Translations under genes and position numbers: made by a program
Assembly (NCBI RefSeq): GCF_005491705.1
Contig: NZ_CP028092.1
Location: 1,798,001-1,862,000 of the forward strand
Direction of reading: 5' to 3'
Length of the DNA stretch: 64,000 nt
Source: Pontibacter sp. SGAir0037
Lineage (GTDB): Bacteria; Bacteroidota; Bacteroidia; Cytophagales; Hymenobacteraceae
Shown: one piece after another, positions 8,719 through 17,669 of the stretch
Numbering within the stretch: position 1 is the first letter of the stretch
How the letters are laid out: the number at the start of each line of letters is the position of its first letter
The notes under the pieces: model-generated
Database searches by the model: none
Seen by the model: the letters and a program-made list of their open reading frames with translations, nothing else
Told to the model about the DNA's origin: nothing

Positions 8719-10617
8719 ATGAATAAAACGTACCGATACCTATTAGGATGTTGCGTGGCTGGTTCTTTAATGCTTACCTCCTGCAATAACCAGAATGCTA
8801 AATCTGACCAGACAATGAGTACTACAGAAGAAAATTCAGGCACCTTACCACGGGATGTGCACAGCTATTCGAAACCAACTGAGGCAGTCACAAAGCATCT
8901 CGACTTGGATATTGCCGTGGATTTTGAACAAAAAATCATCAGCGGCACAGCTACTTACCAGATAGAAAATCTGGCAAAGACGGACGAAATTATTTTGGAT
9001 GCCCGCGATCTCCAGATTGAAAAAGTTTTTTTAGGTGATGAACGAACAGAAACTACCTTTAAATTAGGAGAGGCAAAAGAACCTTTCGGCCAGCCTTTGT
9101 CGATAGCCATTAAGCCGGAAACAAAGTCTATCACCATCCAATACAGCACTTCGCCTGAGGCGGCAGCCCTGCAGTGGCTTAATCCGCAGCAGACAGCCGG
9201 TAAACAATACCCGTTCCTGTTTACCCAGTCACAGGCTATCCTGGCCCGCACCTGGATTCCGATTCAGGACAGCCCGGGCATCCGCATTACGTATAGCGCC
9301 AAGGTAAAAGTGCCGAAAGAGCTGCTGGCTGTGATGAGTGCCGAAAACCCACAGCAAAAGAATGCCACCGGCGAATACAAGTTCTTTATGCGTCAGCCTA
9401 TCCCCTCTTACCTGATGGCGCTTTCAGCAGGAGACCTGGTCTTCCGGCCGATAGGTGAGAAAACCGGCATCTATGCAGAACCTGCCACCATTGATGCGGC
9501 AGCTTATGAATTTGCAGAGATGGACAAGATGCTGGTGGCTGCCGAAAAACTCTATGGTCGCTACCGCTGGGACCGTTACGACCTGCTGGTACTGCCACCT
9601 TCTTTCCCTTTCGGAGGCATGGAAAACCCGCGTCTGACCTTTGTTACGCCAACTGTTTTAGCCAAAGACCGTTCCCTCACCAGCCTTATTGCACACGAGC
9701 TGGCCCATAGCTGGAGCGGCAACCTGGTTACAAATGCTACCTGGAACGACTTCTGGTTAAACGAAGGCTTTACCGTTTATTTCGAGCAGCGCATTATGGA
9801 AGAACTTTATGGAAAAGAATATGCCGATATGCTACAGGTGCTCGGTTACCAGGATCTGCAGCATACCCTGGATGATATTGGCAGAGACAGCGAAGACACC
9901 CGTTTAAAACTGGATTTGGAAGGCCGTGATCCGGACGAGGGCTTAACAGATATTGCTTATGAAAAAGGAAACTTCTTCTTGAAAAACATAGAGGCAGCCG
10001 TAGGCCGTGAGCGTTTTGATGCTTTTCTGAACAAATACTTTAAAACCTTTGCCTTTCAAACAACCGACACCGACCGCTTCCTGAACTTCCTGAAGTCAGA
10101 ACTAATCCGGGGAGACGAACAACTGGAAGAAAAAATCAACATCAATGGCTGGGTTTATTCCCCAGGCTTACCCGAAAACCATTACAAGCCAAGTTCCAGC
10201 CGCTTCGCCAATGTAGAACAGGCTTACACCTCCTGGAGCCAGGGCACGCCTGCTGCACAGTTACAAACCCAGGACTGGTCGAGCCATGAATGGCTGCACT
10301 TTATCAGGCTGCTGCCTGAGCAGATGCCGCAGCAACAGATGGCGGCACTGGATAAGGCTTTTAACTTTACCAACTCTGGCAACTCAGAAATTCTGGCCGC
10401 CTGGTTCCTGCATACCATACGCAACAACTATACAGCTGCCGATCAGGCTTTAGACAATTTCCTGACGCATGTAGGCCGCCGTAAGTTTTTGGTGCCTATT
10501 TACAAGGCCTTGGCAGCCACACCGGCCGGTAAACGAAAAGCTGCGGCTATTTATGCCAAAGCCAGACCTAATTACCATGCTGTATCTACCAGCACGCTGG
10601 ATGAAATGCTGAAATGA
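8719..10617 (+). CDS. M1 family aminopeptidase, leukotriene A4 hydrolase-like lipoprotein
   Basis: 632 residues with a lipoprotein signal ending LTSC. The M1 signatures are all present: substrate-recognition GGMEN (299-303), zinc site HELAH (326-330) with the third ligand Glu about 18 residues on in WLNEGF, and the transition-state Tyr414 in AYEKG. The text around GGMENPRLTF and the helical C-terminal domain (about 470-632) resemble the leukotriene A4 hydrolase branch, which in bacteria is an ordinary aminopeptidase. It should trim N-terminal residues from peptides in the periplasm or at the cell surface. The next gene starts about 95 bases later on the same strand. Confidence 0.94.
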   Translation: MNKTYRYLLGCCVAGSLMLTSCNNQNAKSDQTMSTTEENSGTLPRDVHSYSKPTEAVTKHLDLDIAVDFEQKIISGTATYQIENLAKTDEIILDARDLQIEKVFLGDERTETTFKLGEAKEPFGQPLSIAIKPETKSITIQYSTSPEAAALQWLNPQQTAGKQYPFLFTQSQAILARTWIPIQDSPGIRITYSAKVKVPKELLAVMSAENPQQKNATGEYKFFMRQPIPSYLMALSAGDLVFRPIGEKTGIYAEPATIDAAAYEFAEMDKMLVAAEKLYGRYRWDRYDLLVLPPSFPFGGMENPRLTFVTPTVLAKDRSLTSLIAHELAHSWSGNLVTNATWNDFWLNEGFTVYFEQRIMEELYGKEYADMLQVLGYQDLQHTLDDIGRDSEDTRLKLDLEGRDPDEGLTDIAYEKGNFFLKNIEAAVGRERFDAFLNKYFKTFAFQTTDTDRFLNFLKSELIRGDEQLEEKININGWVYSPGLPENHYKPSSSRFANVEQAYTSWSQGTPAAQLQTQDWSSHEWLHFIRLLPEQMPQQQMAALDKAFNFTNSGNSEILAAWFLHTIRNNYTAADQALDNFLTHVGRRKFLVPIYKALAATPAGKRKAAAIYAKARPNYHAVSTSTLDEMLK

Positions 10618-10713
10618 TAAGAACAGGCAGAATGTTAGATGCCGGAGCTGAACCGGGTACTTGGCCTCTGATCGCTAACATCCTGCCTATATACATTAAA
10701 ACCAACTATTGTC

Positions 10714-11517
10714 ATGAAAGCTTCTTTAAACTTAACCCGGCTATTTGCCATTGTCTTATTCAGCGTGCTTTGCCTGAGCTGTTCCTCCCCTGGCCTGCTG
10801 CAACACAGTACAGCAGTTAGCGCCTCAACAGCACCACAGGCAGCTAATATGGCCGGTGCCTGGCGTTTGGTAGCGGCCAGCGATGCGGTAAGTAAGCTTG
10901 GCGAAGGCATAACTGCTGTAAAAATTGCCTCTGATGGCTACTTTACTATCGCCTTCTACAACCAAACAGATAAAAAGTTTTTGGGCACCTATGGCGGCAC
11001 CTACCTACTTTCGAATGGCACCTATACCGAAACCTATGAATTCAATACCTGGGATTCGACGCAGGTCGGAACTTCGTCAAGCTTTCAGGTAAGGCAACAG
11101 CAGGGCAGGTGGCAGCTCAGTGGGTCTGGAAATCAACAGCAAACCTGGGAAAGGCTGGATCAGGCAAATACGCAAACTCCTCTGGCAGGAGCCTGGCGCA
11201 TTACAGGCCGAGCCGGTCAGGACGGCAAGGTAAACGCCATGCAGCAGGGGGCCCGCAAAACGATCAAGTTTCTTTCCGGCTCCCGCTTTCAGTGGGTTGC
11301 CTATAATACCGAAACCAAGCAGTTCTCCGGCACAGGCGGCGGCACCTATACCGCTGCCAACGGTAAGTATACCGAAACGATTGATTTCTTCTCCCGCGAT
11401 CCGAAGAGAGTCGGCGCGGTACTAAGCTTCGATTATGAGGTGAAAGGAAATGAATGGCACCATAAAGGCTTAAGCAGCACCGGCAGTCCTATTTATGAGA
11501 TATGGACAAAACAGTAA
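10714..11517 (+). CDS. Lipoprotein with two tandem DUF4488-like beta domains
   Basis: 267 residues. The signal ends CLSC (about residue 23). Two internal repeats follow, residues about 46-146 and 157-267, each opening with AGAW and sharing the pattern F-x-G-T/G-GGTY...NG-x-YTET then a tryptophan- or aspartate-rich end. The match to DUF4488/lipocalin-like secreted proteins of Bacteroidota is by pattern only. The fold suggests a small-ligand-binding beta barrel, but no ligand can be named. It lies downstream of the M1 peptidase and may be co-transcribed with it. Confidence 0.75.
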   Translation: MKASLNLTRLFAIVLFSVLCLSCSSPGLLQHSTAVSASTAPQAANMAGAWRLVAASDAVSKLGEGITAVKIASDGYFTIAFYNQTDKKFLGTYGGTYLLSNGTYTETYEFNTWDSTQVGTSSSFQVRQQQGRWQLSGSGNQQQTWERLDQANTQTPLAGAWRITGRAGQDGKVNAMQQGARKTIKFLSGSRFQWVAYNTETKQFSGTGGGTYTAANGKYTETIDFFSRDPKRVGAVLSFDYEVKGNEWHHKGLSSTGSPIYEIWTKQ

Positions 11518-11596
11518 GCTTGCTATAAAGCTACCCCGTATCTCGGAAACTAAACCTAAAGCTTATCAAAAAAGGAGCTCATTCCCTATCATGCAC

Positions 11597-11636
11597 CAGC
11601 ACCATTGAAAACATGTTTAAACTTTCAATGGTGCTG
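11597..11636. repeat. 14-bp inverted repeat downstream of the DUF4488-like gene
   Basis: Perfect stem 11597-11610 / 11623-11636 (CAGCACCATTGAAA and complement) with a 12-base loop. There is no T-run after it on either strand, so it is not a standard intrinsic terminator; it may block 3' exonucleases or bind a protein. Confidence 0.6.
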
Positions 11637-11745
11637 CAAATGCTTGCTTTAGAACAAGCACCCCCCATGAAGCCTACATTACCCATCAGTTAAAAACTTA
11701 ACTCTTAAGCATTTATCGTTCTAACATTTAACCATCTAACTACCC

Positions 11746-12606
11746 TTGATCAACTACAATCCTAAAGACTGGTTTATCTTTATTTTCAGGTTTTCCAGGG
11801 CCGATACTTTTCGCAAACTGTTGCCCTTGATGATTGGCATAGGTATTTACTCCGGTTTAATTGCCTATGTAGAACTTAATTTCCTGAACCTGGCCGAGTC
11901 GCAGTACATCCGCAACGTAGGAATGATGCATAGTGTGCTGGGCTTCGTCATTTCACTGTTACTTGTTTTCAGAACGAATACGGCTTATGATCGCTGGTGG
12001 GAAGGACGTAAAATCTGGGGCGGACTAACCAACACTTCCCGTAACCTGGCCATAAAAGTGCAGGCTTGTGTGAAAGATCCTGAAGACCGCAAATTCTTCC
12101 GGCAGGTTATTCCGAGTTATGCATTTGCCTTAAAGTACCTCCTCCGGGAAAATGAGGACTTTCATGAAATTGACCCGGTGCTGGACCTGAAGCGGGAAAA
12201 GCATCTGCCCAACCAGATTGCAGCATCTCTGTTTTCCAAGGTAAACGCTCTACACGAAATCGGCCATCTTTCCACTTCACAAACACTGGCGCTGCAGCAG
12301 GATGTGCATGCTCTGACTGATCACTGTGGCGCATGTGAACGCATCAAAAATACGCCTATACCATTTACCTATAGTGTCTTTATCAAGAAGTTCGTCTTCT
12401 TTTACGTCATGACGCTTCCTTTCGGGTGGGTGTTCAGCATGGGCTATTTTGTTATTCCTGTGGTTATTCTGATACTTTATGCCCTGGTAAGTTTAGAACT
12501 GATAGCAGAAGAGATTGAAAATCCCTTTGGTTCGGATGCCAACGATTTGCCGATCGACCAGATTTGCCACAACATCCGCAAGCATGTGGGAGAACTGCTG
12601 AGCTGA
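11746..12606 (+). CDS. Bestrophin-family (UPF0187/YneE) ion channel
   Basis: 286 residues from a TTG start; no in-frame ATG fits before the conserved N-terminus. The bacterial bestrophin signatures are clear: hydrophobic helices at about 25-45 and 60-78, the run FRTNTAYDRWWEGR (about 77-90), then the soluble helical middle, and a second pair of helices at about 210-250 before a conserved acidic end with NPFG and DLP. Members form pentameric anion or cation channels in the inner membrane. It stands between unlinked genes, with a degenerate TAAC-rich heptamer stretch just before its start. Confidence 0.92.
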   Translation: MINYNPKDWFIFIFRFSRADTFRKLLPLMIGIGIYSGLIAYVELNFLNLAESQYIRNVGMMHSVLGFVISLLLVFRTNTAYDRWWEGRKIWGGLTNTSRNLAIKVQACVKDPEDRKFFRQVIPSYAFALKYLLRENEDFHEIDPVLDLKREKHLPNQIAASLFSKVNALHEIGHLSTSQTLALQQDVHALTDHCGACERIKNTPIPFTYSVFIKKFVFFYVMTLPFGWVFSMGYFVIPVVILILYALVSLELIAEEIENPFGSDANDLPIDQICHNIRKHVGELLS

Positions 12607-12741
12607 TTTAAAGTGAGCACTTCTCCATTTTATCTGGCAGAACAGCCGCATTCGTTTAGACTGATCCATTTACCTTTTCTATTCTCCTGTAACAGCCGTA
12701 TAAGTTCTGAGAAATAAAACCATGAACTGTTACTGCACAAC

Positions 12742-14124
12742 ATGCTAAATCCAAACAGCAATAAAAACGCCAGGAATAAAAACACTAATACAAGGCCCGC
12801 CACCAGAAGAGAACAGCAACTGTTACAACAGCATCCGACAGGCGCTGTAAGTGCACGGCCGCAGCAGAAGCGCATCAACGGCACCAGGCAAAAGAAAATG
12901 AGAAGAGGTGCCAACGTAAGAGGTGCTGCGGAAAAGAGGCTAAAGAACTTCCGGCAGGCATCTGTTCTGGCTGTTGCCATTACTGGTTTTATCCTGCTGC
13001 TTCTCACACCCGGAGAAGCAGGGCTGCTGGAACAGGAAACAGAGCAAACCGAACAAATTTCTGACACTGTTGCTACAATAAATGAAATAGCGGTAGATGA
13101 TCTGCAGCAAACCGATACAGCAGCTACAGTAAATGAAGGGCCTTCTACAAAAGAATCGGCCGACGAAGCCATCGGGGCGCTGCAGGACCTGTGGGAAGGA
13201 TTTCTGTATAACCTTCCTAAAATCTTTATTGCGCTTATTGCATTGCTCCTTGCCTGGCTGTTTGCACGGCTTGTGAAGATGCTGCTTCAGAAACTGATCG
13301 GGAACTGGCACAGCTCTAATGCCATTATAACCATGGCTACTATTGCAGTATGGCTGTTTTCCATTGGCATTGCCTTTAGTGTGGTTGCCGGTGATATCAG
13401 AGCTTTAGTCGGCTCTTTCGGACTGATAGGCCTTGCGCTTTCCTGGTCGTTGCAAACACCGATCGAAAGCTTTACAGGCTGGCTCCTGAACTCTTTCCAG
13501 GGCTACTACCGCGTAGGCGACCGCATTCGTGTGGGAGATGTGTTCGGAGATGTATACCGCATAGATTTCCTCACAACCACAGTTTGGGAAATCGGGGGCC
13601 CCTACCAGTCCGGTTTTGTGCAGGCAGAGCAGCCTACAGGCAGAATGGTTACCTTTCCGAACAATGAGATTCTTTCAGGCACCGTCATCAACCTGACAGG
13701 AGATTTCCCTTATGTATGGGATGAACTAGCTGTAGCCGTAGCCAATGAATCTGACATGCAGCTGGCAATGGAGGTGTTGGAAAGGGTTGCACTAGAGCTG
13801 TTAGGCAACTATATGATAGAACCGGCACGTACCTATGCGCTGCTTTTGCAAAAAGTAGGTTTGCATGATGTGGTTACGGATAAGCCCCAGGTGTTCCTTT
13901 CGATGGACGATTCCTGGTCCAACATCACCATTCGCTACCTGGTTGGTGCCCGTGAAAGAAGAAAATGGAAAAGTGAACTTACCATCCGCATTACCAAAGA
14001 GCTGAACAAAGAAGTATACCTTCATAAAATCATACCTGTTTATCCAAGGCAGCAGGTACAGTTTATTAACCCTGACGGCCGCCCGGTAGATGCTTCATCT
14101 TTCCGCAACCAAGATGAAGCATGA
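12742..14124 (+). CDS. MscS-family mechanosensitive ion channel
   Basis: 460 residues. A basic, Asn/Arg/Gln-rich N-terminus (1-70) precedes a helix at about 73-90, an acidic Thr/Glu-rich stretch (95-145), two more helices (about 160-180, 195-215) and the pore-lining TM3 region with GLIGLALSWSLQTPIESF (about 229-246). The MscS beta domain follows (VGDRIRVGDVFGDV, then FPNNEI) and a C-terminal alpha/beta domain. MscS channels release solutes on osmotic downshift. The first 52 residues are poorly conserved in kind, and an inner ATG at 12898 is a possible true start. A 29-residue insertion in the beta domain (PYQSGFVQAEQ region) is unlike short MscS proteins. Confidence 0.92.
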   Translation: MLNPNSNKNARNKNTNTRPATRREQQLLQQHPTGAVSARPQQKRINGTRQKKMRRGANVRGAAEKRLKNFRQASVLAVAITGFILLLLTPGEAGLLEQETEQTEQISDTVATINEIAVDDLQQTDTAATVNEGPSTKESADEAIGALQDLWEGFLYNLPKIFIALIALLLAWLFARLVKMLLQKLIGNWHSSNAIITMATIAVWLFSIGIAFSVVAGDIRALVGSFGLIGLALSWSLQTPIESFTGWLLNSFQGYYRVGDRIRVGDVFGDVYRIDFLTTTVWEIGGPYQSGFVQAEQPTGRMVTFPNNEILSGTVINLTGDFPYVWDELAVAVANESDMQLAMEVLERVALELLGNYMIEPARTYALLLQKVGLHDVVTDKPQVFLSMDDSWSNITIRYLVGARERRKWKSELTIRITKELNKEVYLHKIIPVYPRQQVQFINPDGRPVDASSFRNQDEA

Positions 14125-14223
14125 CACACGGTTTTTCCTCAGAAAATTATTGCTCTTTTTGATTATCCCAAAGGCATAATCAGCGACAAACCTTATCTTG
14201 TACCTCTAATTTAGGATTAGCAG

Positions 14224-15135
14224 ATGAGGAGAAGTTTAAAGCTATTGGCTGTTGCTATATTAGCTGCAGGAATTGTGTATGTGTGTTTTTATAATAAGTC
14301 AGGTGATACATCAGGATTTCAATTAAACAGGAAGGAGGCAGTACAGACAAGCAGTACGGCAGCACCAGTCGACTCTATCCCAACAATAAATACTGTTGCA
14401 GAAAAAACGGCGGAAGCTCCCTCTCCTGCCATGGCTACTCCTGCTGAAATTTTAGCCAGAAAGCAGGTTCCGATTCTTTGCTACCACCAGATCAGGGACT
14501 GGAACGCCAGAGACTCACAGGCTGCCAAAGATTATATTGTGCCGGTAGAACGGTTTAAAGAGCAGCTGAAGATGCTGGCCGATAGTGGCTATCAAACCAT
14601 CCTGCCAGACCAGCTGTTCGCTTACCTGGCTACGGGTGCTCCCTTACCTGACAAACCTGTTATTCTCACTTTCGACGACACCAATCTGGACCAGTATACA
14701 GTAGCGTTGCCCGAGCTTGAGAAGCATGGTTTTAAGGGCGTATTCTTTATCATGACAGTATCGCTGGGGCGACCTCGCTACATGAGCAGAGCACAAGTAA
14801 AGGAATTAGCAGATGCCGGCCACGTTATCGGCTCCCATACCTGGGATCATCAGAATGTAAAAAAGCTGAAGGAACAGGATTGGGTAACACAGGTGGAGAA
14901 GCCTTCCAGGCAGCTGGAGGAGATCACCGGCCAGCCTGTGAAGTATTTTGCCTATCCGTTTGGCCTCTGGAACAAAGAAGCTATTCCGGAACTGAAAAGC
15001 CGTGGCATAGCGGCCGCCTTTCAGCTTTCTACCTCCCGCGATGAAGAAGAACCTTTGTATACCATACGTCGCTTGATTGCCAGCGGCCACTGGAGCGCCT
15101 CAAACCTGCAAAAGAAAATGCAAGGCAGCTTCTAA
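14224..15135 (+). CDS. Polysaccharide deacetylase family protein (NodB domain)
   Basis: 303 residues with an N-terminal membrane anchor or signal (5-22) and a Ser/Thr/Ala-rich linker to about residue 75. The NodB homology domain follows: LCYHQI near 89, catalytic TFDD (Asp151-Asp152) and the metal-binding SHTWDH (His205, His209). It should remove acetyl groups from cell-wall or capsular polysaccharide (carbohydrate esterase family 4) in the periplasm. It has the layout of PgaB/IcaB N-terminal domains but lacks a second hydrolase domain. It sits alone between mscS and the epoxide-hydrolase-like gene. Confidence 0.9.
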   Translation: MRRSLKLLAVAILAAGIVYVCFYNKSGDTSGFQLNRKEAVQTSSTAAPVDSIPTINTVAEKTAEAPSPAMATPAEILARKQVPILCYHQIRDWNARDSQAAKDYIVPVERFKEQLKMLADSGYQTILPDQLFAYLATGAPLPDKPVILTFDDTNLDQYTVALPELEKHGFKGVFFIMTVSLGRPRYMSRAQVKELADAGHVIGSHTWDHQNVKKLKEQDWVTQVEKPSRQLEEITGQPVKYFAYPFGLWNKEAIPELKSRGIAAAFQLSTSRDEEEPLYTIRRLIASGHWSASNLQKKMQGSF

Positions 15136-15192
15136 ACCTCTTCCGTTAGCTCGTGTATAAGCAACGTAGAACAACTGCTCAAGCTTTGCACT

Positions 15193-16050
15193 ATGGAAAT
15201 ACATCACAGCACCTATCACACAGAAGCGGCCATTGGTTTACATGTAGTTGAAGCCGGTGATTCGAAGAACGACACTATAATTTTTTTGCACGGTTTCCCG
15301 GAGCACTGGTATGGCTGGCATAAGCAACTTCGCTTTTTTGCTGAGAAAGGCTACCATGTGGTAGTGCCTGACCAAAGGGGCTACAACCTCAGCAGCAAGC
15401 CTTCGGATGTGCAGGAATATACGCTGGAGAAGCTCACAGGTGATATTGTAAAGCTGATAGCACAGTTACAGAAACAGCAAGTAATACTGGTAGGCCATGA
15501 CTGGGGCGGAGCTGTAGCCTGGGCAATGGGCATGCACTTCCCGCATTTGCTCCAAAAACTGGTGATCCTGAATATGCCACACCCGGCTGTTATGGAAGAA
15601 AACCTGCAAAAGAACCCTTCGCAAATGCTGAAGAGCTGGTATACCGGCTTTTTTCAGGCGCCTTTTCTGCCAGAAAAAACAGCTGAAGCATTCGACTTTA
15701 AATTTCTGGTCAAGAGCATGACGGGCACAGCCAGAGAAGGCGCTTTTACAGAAGAAGATCTGGTAGCCTATAAAGAAGCCTGGCAACAACCCAATGCCAT
15801 CGAAGCCATGATTAACTGGTACAGAGCCTACAAATACAGCAGCCTCTTTATCGATAAAGAAGTAGAAACGCCAACCCTGCTGATATGGGGAAAAAACGAT
15901 GCGACGCTAGGGCAGGAAATGGCGGAACCCAGCATCGGCAAGTGCCCCAATGGCAAACTCGAGTTCCTAAACAATGCCACTCATTGGCTTCATCATGAAG
16001 AGCCTGCGCGTGTAAATAAGTTAATAAGCGTGTTCTTAGGCATTGGCTAG
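15193..16050 (+). CDS. Alpha/beta hydrolase, epoxide hydrolase/haloalkane dehalogenase-like
   Basis: 285 residues, full length for the family. The oxyanion motif is HGFPE (33-37). The nucleophile elbow is GHDWGG, so the nucleophile is Asp103, the mark of epoxide hydrolases and haloacid/haloalkane dehalogenases rather than serine esterases. The base is His264 in ATHWLHHEEP. A cap domain lies about 130-205. The cap residues do not let me separate epoxide hydrolase from dehalogenase. No signal peptide, so cytoplasmic. Its 3' end overlaps the convergent SDR gene by 15 bases. Confidence 0.88.
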   Translation: MEIHHSTYHTEAAIGLHVVEAGDSKNDTIIFLHGFPEHWYGWHKQLRFFAEKGYHVVVPDQRGYNLSSKPSDVQEYTLEKLTGDIVKLIAQLQKQQVILVGHDWGGAVAWAMGMHFPHLLQKLVILNMPHPAVMEENLQKNPSQMLKSWYTGFFQAPFLPEKTAEAFDFKFLVKSMTGTAREGAFTEEDLVAYKEAWQQPNAIEAMINWYRAYKYSSLFIDKEVETPTLLIWGKNDATLGQEMAEPSIGKCPNGKLEFLNNATHWLHHEEPARVNKLISVFLGIG

Positions 16051-16824
16051 AGACCGGTCCAGGTGTACATACCCTCCATCCACATACAACATCTGGCCTG
16101 TTGTGTGGCTGGCTCGTTCCGAAAGCAAAAAGGCAGCGGTATTGGCGATTTCCTCGGGTGTAGTCATTCGGTTCTCCAGCGGAATTCTGCTTGTTATCTC
16201 TTTAAGTTTTGCCTTAGGGTCAGGCAGGGTCTGAATCCATTTCTCATACTGAGGGGTCCAGCTTTCGGCTACGACAATGGCATTTACCCGAATGCCATAC
16301 TTGAGCAATTCCACAGCCCACTCCCGGGTTAGTGCATTGCGCCCACCGTTTGCAGCAGCGTAGCCTGAAGTGCCGCCCTGACCTGTTTCTGCCGTTTTGG
16401 AGCTGATATTTACAATGGCGCCTTTGGATATTTTAAGAGCCGGCAAGGCATGATGTGCCAGCAGGTAATAATGTACCAGGCTGTTGTGCAATGACTGCAG
16501 AAACATTTCATAGTTCCCGTTCTCCAGCCCTATCCCATCATTTAAACCGGCATTGTTCACGAGTCCGTCTATTCGGCCACATCTTTGAAGTACTGCCTGT
16601 ACAGCTGTTTCACAGGCGTCAGGTTTTGTCAGTTCCGCCACTACCTGATAAGCTTTGCCACCAGCTTCCTCTACTTCTTGCAGAGCCTTTGCATTATCGT
16701 TTTCATCGCGCCCCAGGATAACTGGCACAACCCCTTCTGCCGCCAGCACTTTTACGATGCCAAGCCCTATTCCTTTGGCCCCGCCAGAAACGATAATCAC
16801 TTTATCTTGAAGATTCAAATCCAT
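16036..16824 (-). CDS. SDR oxidoreductase, likely L-fucose dehydrogenase, with Asn in place of the catalytic Lys
   Basis: 262 residues, a classical short-chain dehydrogenase. The NAD(P) site is GGAKGIG (14-20), NNAG is at 90-93, and the catalytic Tyr155 is in SGYAAANGG. The residue four after it, normally Lys, is Asn159 (codon AAC on the coding strand). YVDGG closes the fold. As the first enzyme of a cluster with fuconolactonase, diketo-fuconate hydrolase and FucP, it is most likely the L-fucose dehydrogenase that makes fuconolactone. The Lys-to-Asn change affects a residue that orients the cofactor, so activity needs testing. It starts 11 bases after the lactonase gene ends. Confidence 0.8.
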   Translation of the reverse strand: MDLNLQDKVIIVSGGAKGIGLGIVKVLAAEGVVPVILGRDENDNAKALQEVEEAGGKAYQVVAELTKPDACETAVQAVLQRCGRIDGLVNNAGLNDGIGLENGNYEMFLQSLHNSLVHYYLLAHHALPALKISKGAIVNISSKTAETGQGGTSGYAAANGGRNALTREWAVELLKYGIRVNAIVVAESWTPQYEKWIQTLPDPKAKLKEITSRIPLENRMTTPEEIANTAAFLLSERASHTTGQMLYVDGGYVHLDRSLANA

Positions 16825-16835
16825 GTGAAGCCTGT

Positions 16836-17669
16836 TTATCTGAGTTTATAAAAGGCTGCTGCATTACCACCAAAAAAATCAGCTTGCTCCGATTGACTGA
16901 ATTCAGCGAAGTAATCCTGCACAATTCCCAGTATTTCATCATAAGAACCTGCCGCCAGGCATACCGGCCAGTCTGAGCCAAACATAATTCTTTTAGTTCC
17001 GAAAGCCTCCACAACAGTATCTAGATAAGGCCTGAAGTCTTCCTTTCTCCAGTTTTTTAAATCAGCTTCCGTCACCATACCTGATAGTTTGCAAAAAACA
17101 TTTTCGAAGTGCCCCAGGGTAAGCATATCCCGTTTCCAATCATAAAGTTTTTGTTCTCTGATATTAGGTTTAGCCAGATGATCCACTACAAAAGCCTGAT
17201 CCGGAAAGGTAGCGACAAAATACTTGGTATGCTTAAGCTGGTCCGGGTAAATAAGAATATCATAGGTATAGCCGTTTTCACCCAAGGCGCTGATGCCTCT
17301 CATAAAGTCCGGCTTTAACATAAGCGCCCTGTCATAACTGCTTTGCAGGATATACCGGAAACCCTTCAGTTTCGGGTATATCCGGTATTTAGCCAGTTTT
17401 TCATTTATATCCGGAGCCAGTAAATCTACCCACCCTACAACACCTTTAATAAAATCATGCGCTGCAGCACATTCCAGCAGAAAATCATTTTCCAGTTCCG
17501 GTTCGCCATTCTGTACCAGCACGCAACCGTCAAACTGATACTTCGCCAGCACAGGCTGCAGGTCCTGGGGCATGAAATCACGCCTGATGGCAGCCATTTC
17601 GTCTGTCAGCCACTCCTCCCTTACCGGATCGTATTTCCAGAAATGCTGATGTGCATCAATGCGTAGCAT
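16836..17669 (-). CDS. Amidohydrolase-2 family lactonase, likely L-fucono-1,5-lactonase
   Basis: 277 residues. The TIM-barrel amidohydrolase opens with DAHQHFW (His7, His9), the metal HxH, and ends with FGSDWPV, which carries the conserved Asp. This is the COG3618 group that includes L-fuconolactonase and L-rhamnonolactonase. In this cluster it should open L-fuconolactone to L-fuconate in the cytoplasm. Its start overlaps the last 14 bases of the fumarylacetoacetase-family gene, implying translational coupling. Rhamnono-lactone is an alternative substrate, but FucP next door favours fucose. Confidence 0.87.
   Translation of the reverse strand: MLRIDAHQHFWKYDPVREEWLTDEMAAIRRDFMPQDLQPVLAKYQFDGCVLVQNGEPELENDFLLECAAAHDFIKGVVGWVDLLAPDINEKLAKYRIYPKLKGFRYILQSSYDRALMLKPDFMRGISALGENGYTYDILIYPDQLKHTKYFVATFPDQAFVVDHLAKPNIREQKLYDWKRDMLTLGHFENVFCKLSGMVTEADLKNWRKEDFRPYLDTVVEAFGTKRIMFGSDWPVCLAAGSYDEILGIVQDYFAEFSQSEQADFFGGNAAAFYKLR

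Noticed and set aside
10614..10820. Open frame overlapping the start of the DUF4488-like gene
   Set aside because: It is a shifted reading of the real gene and its leader.
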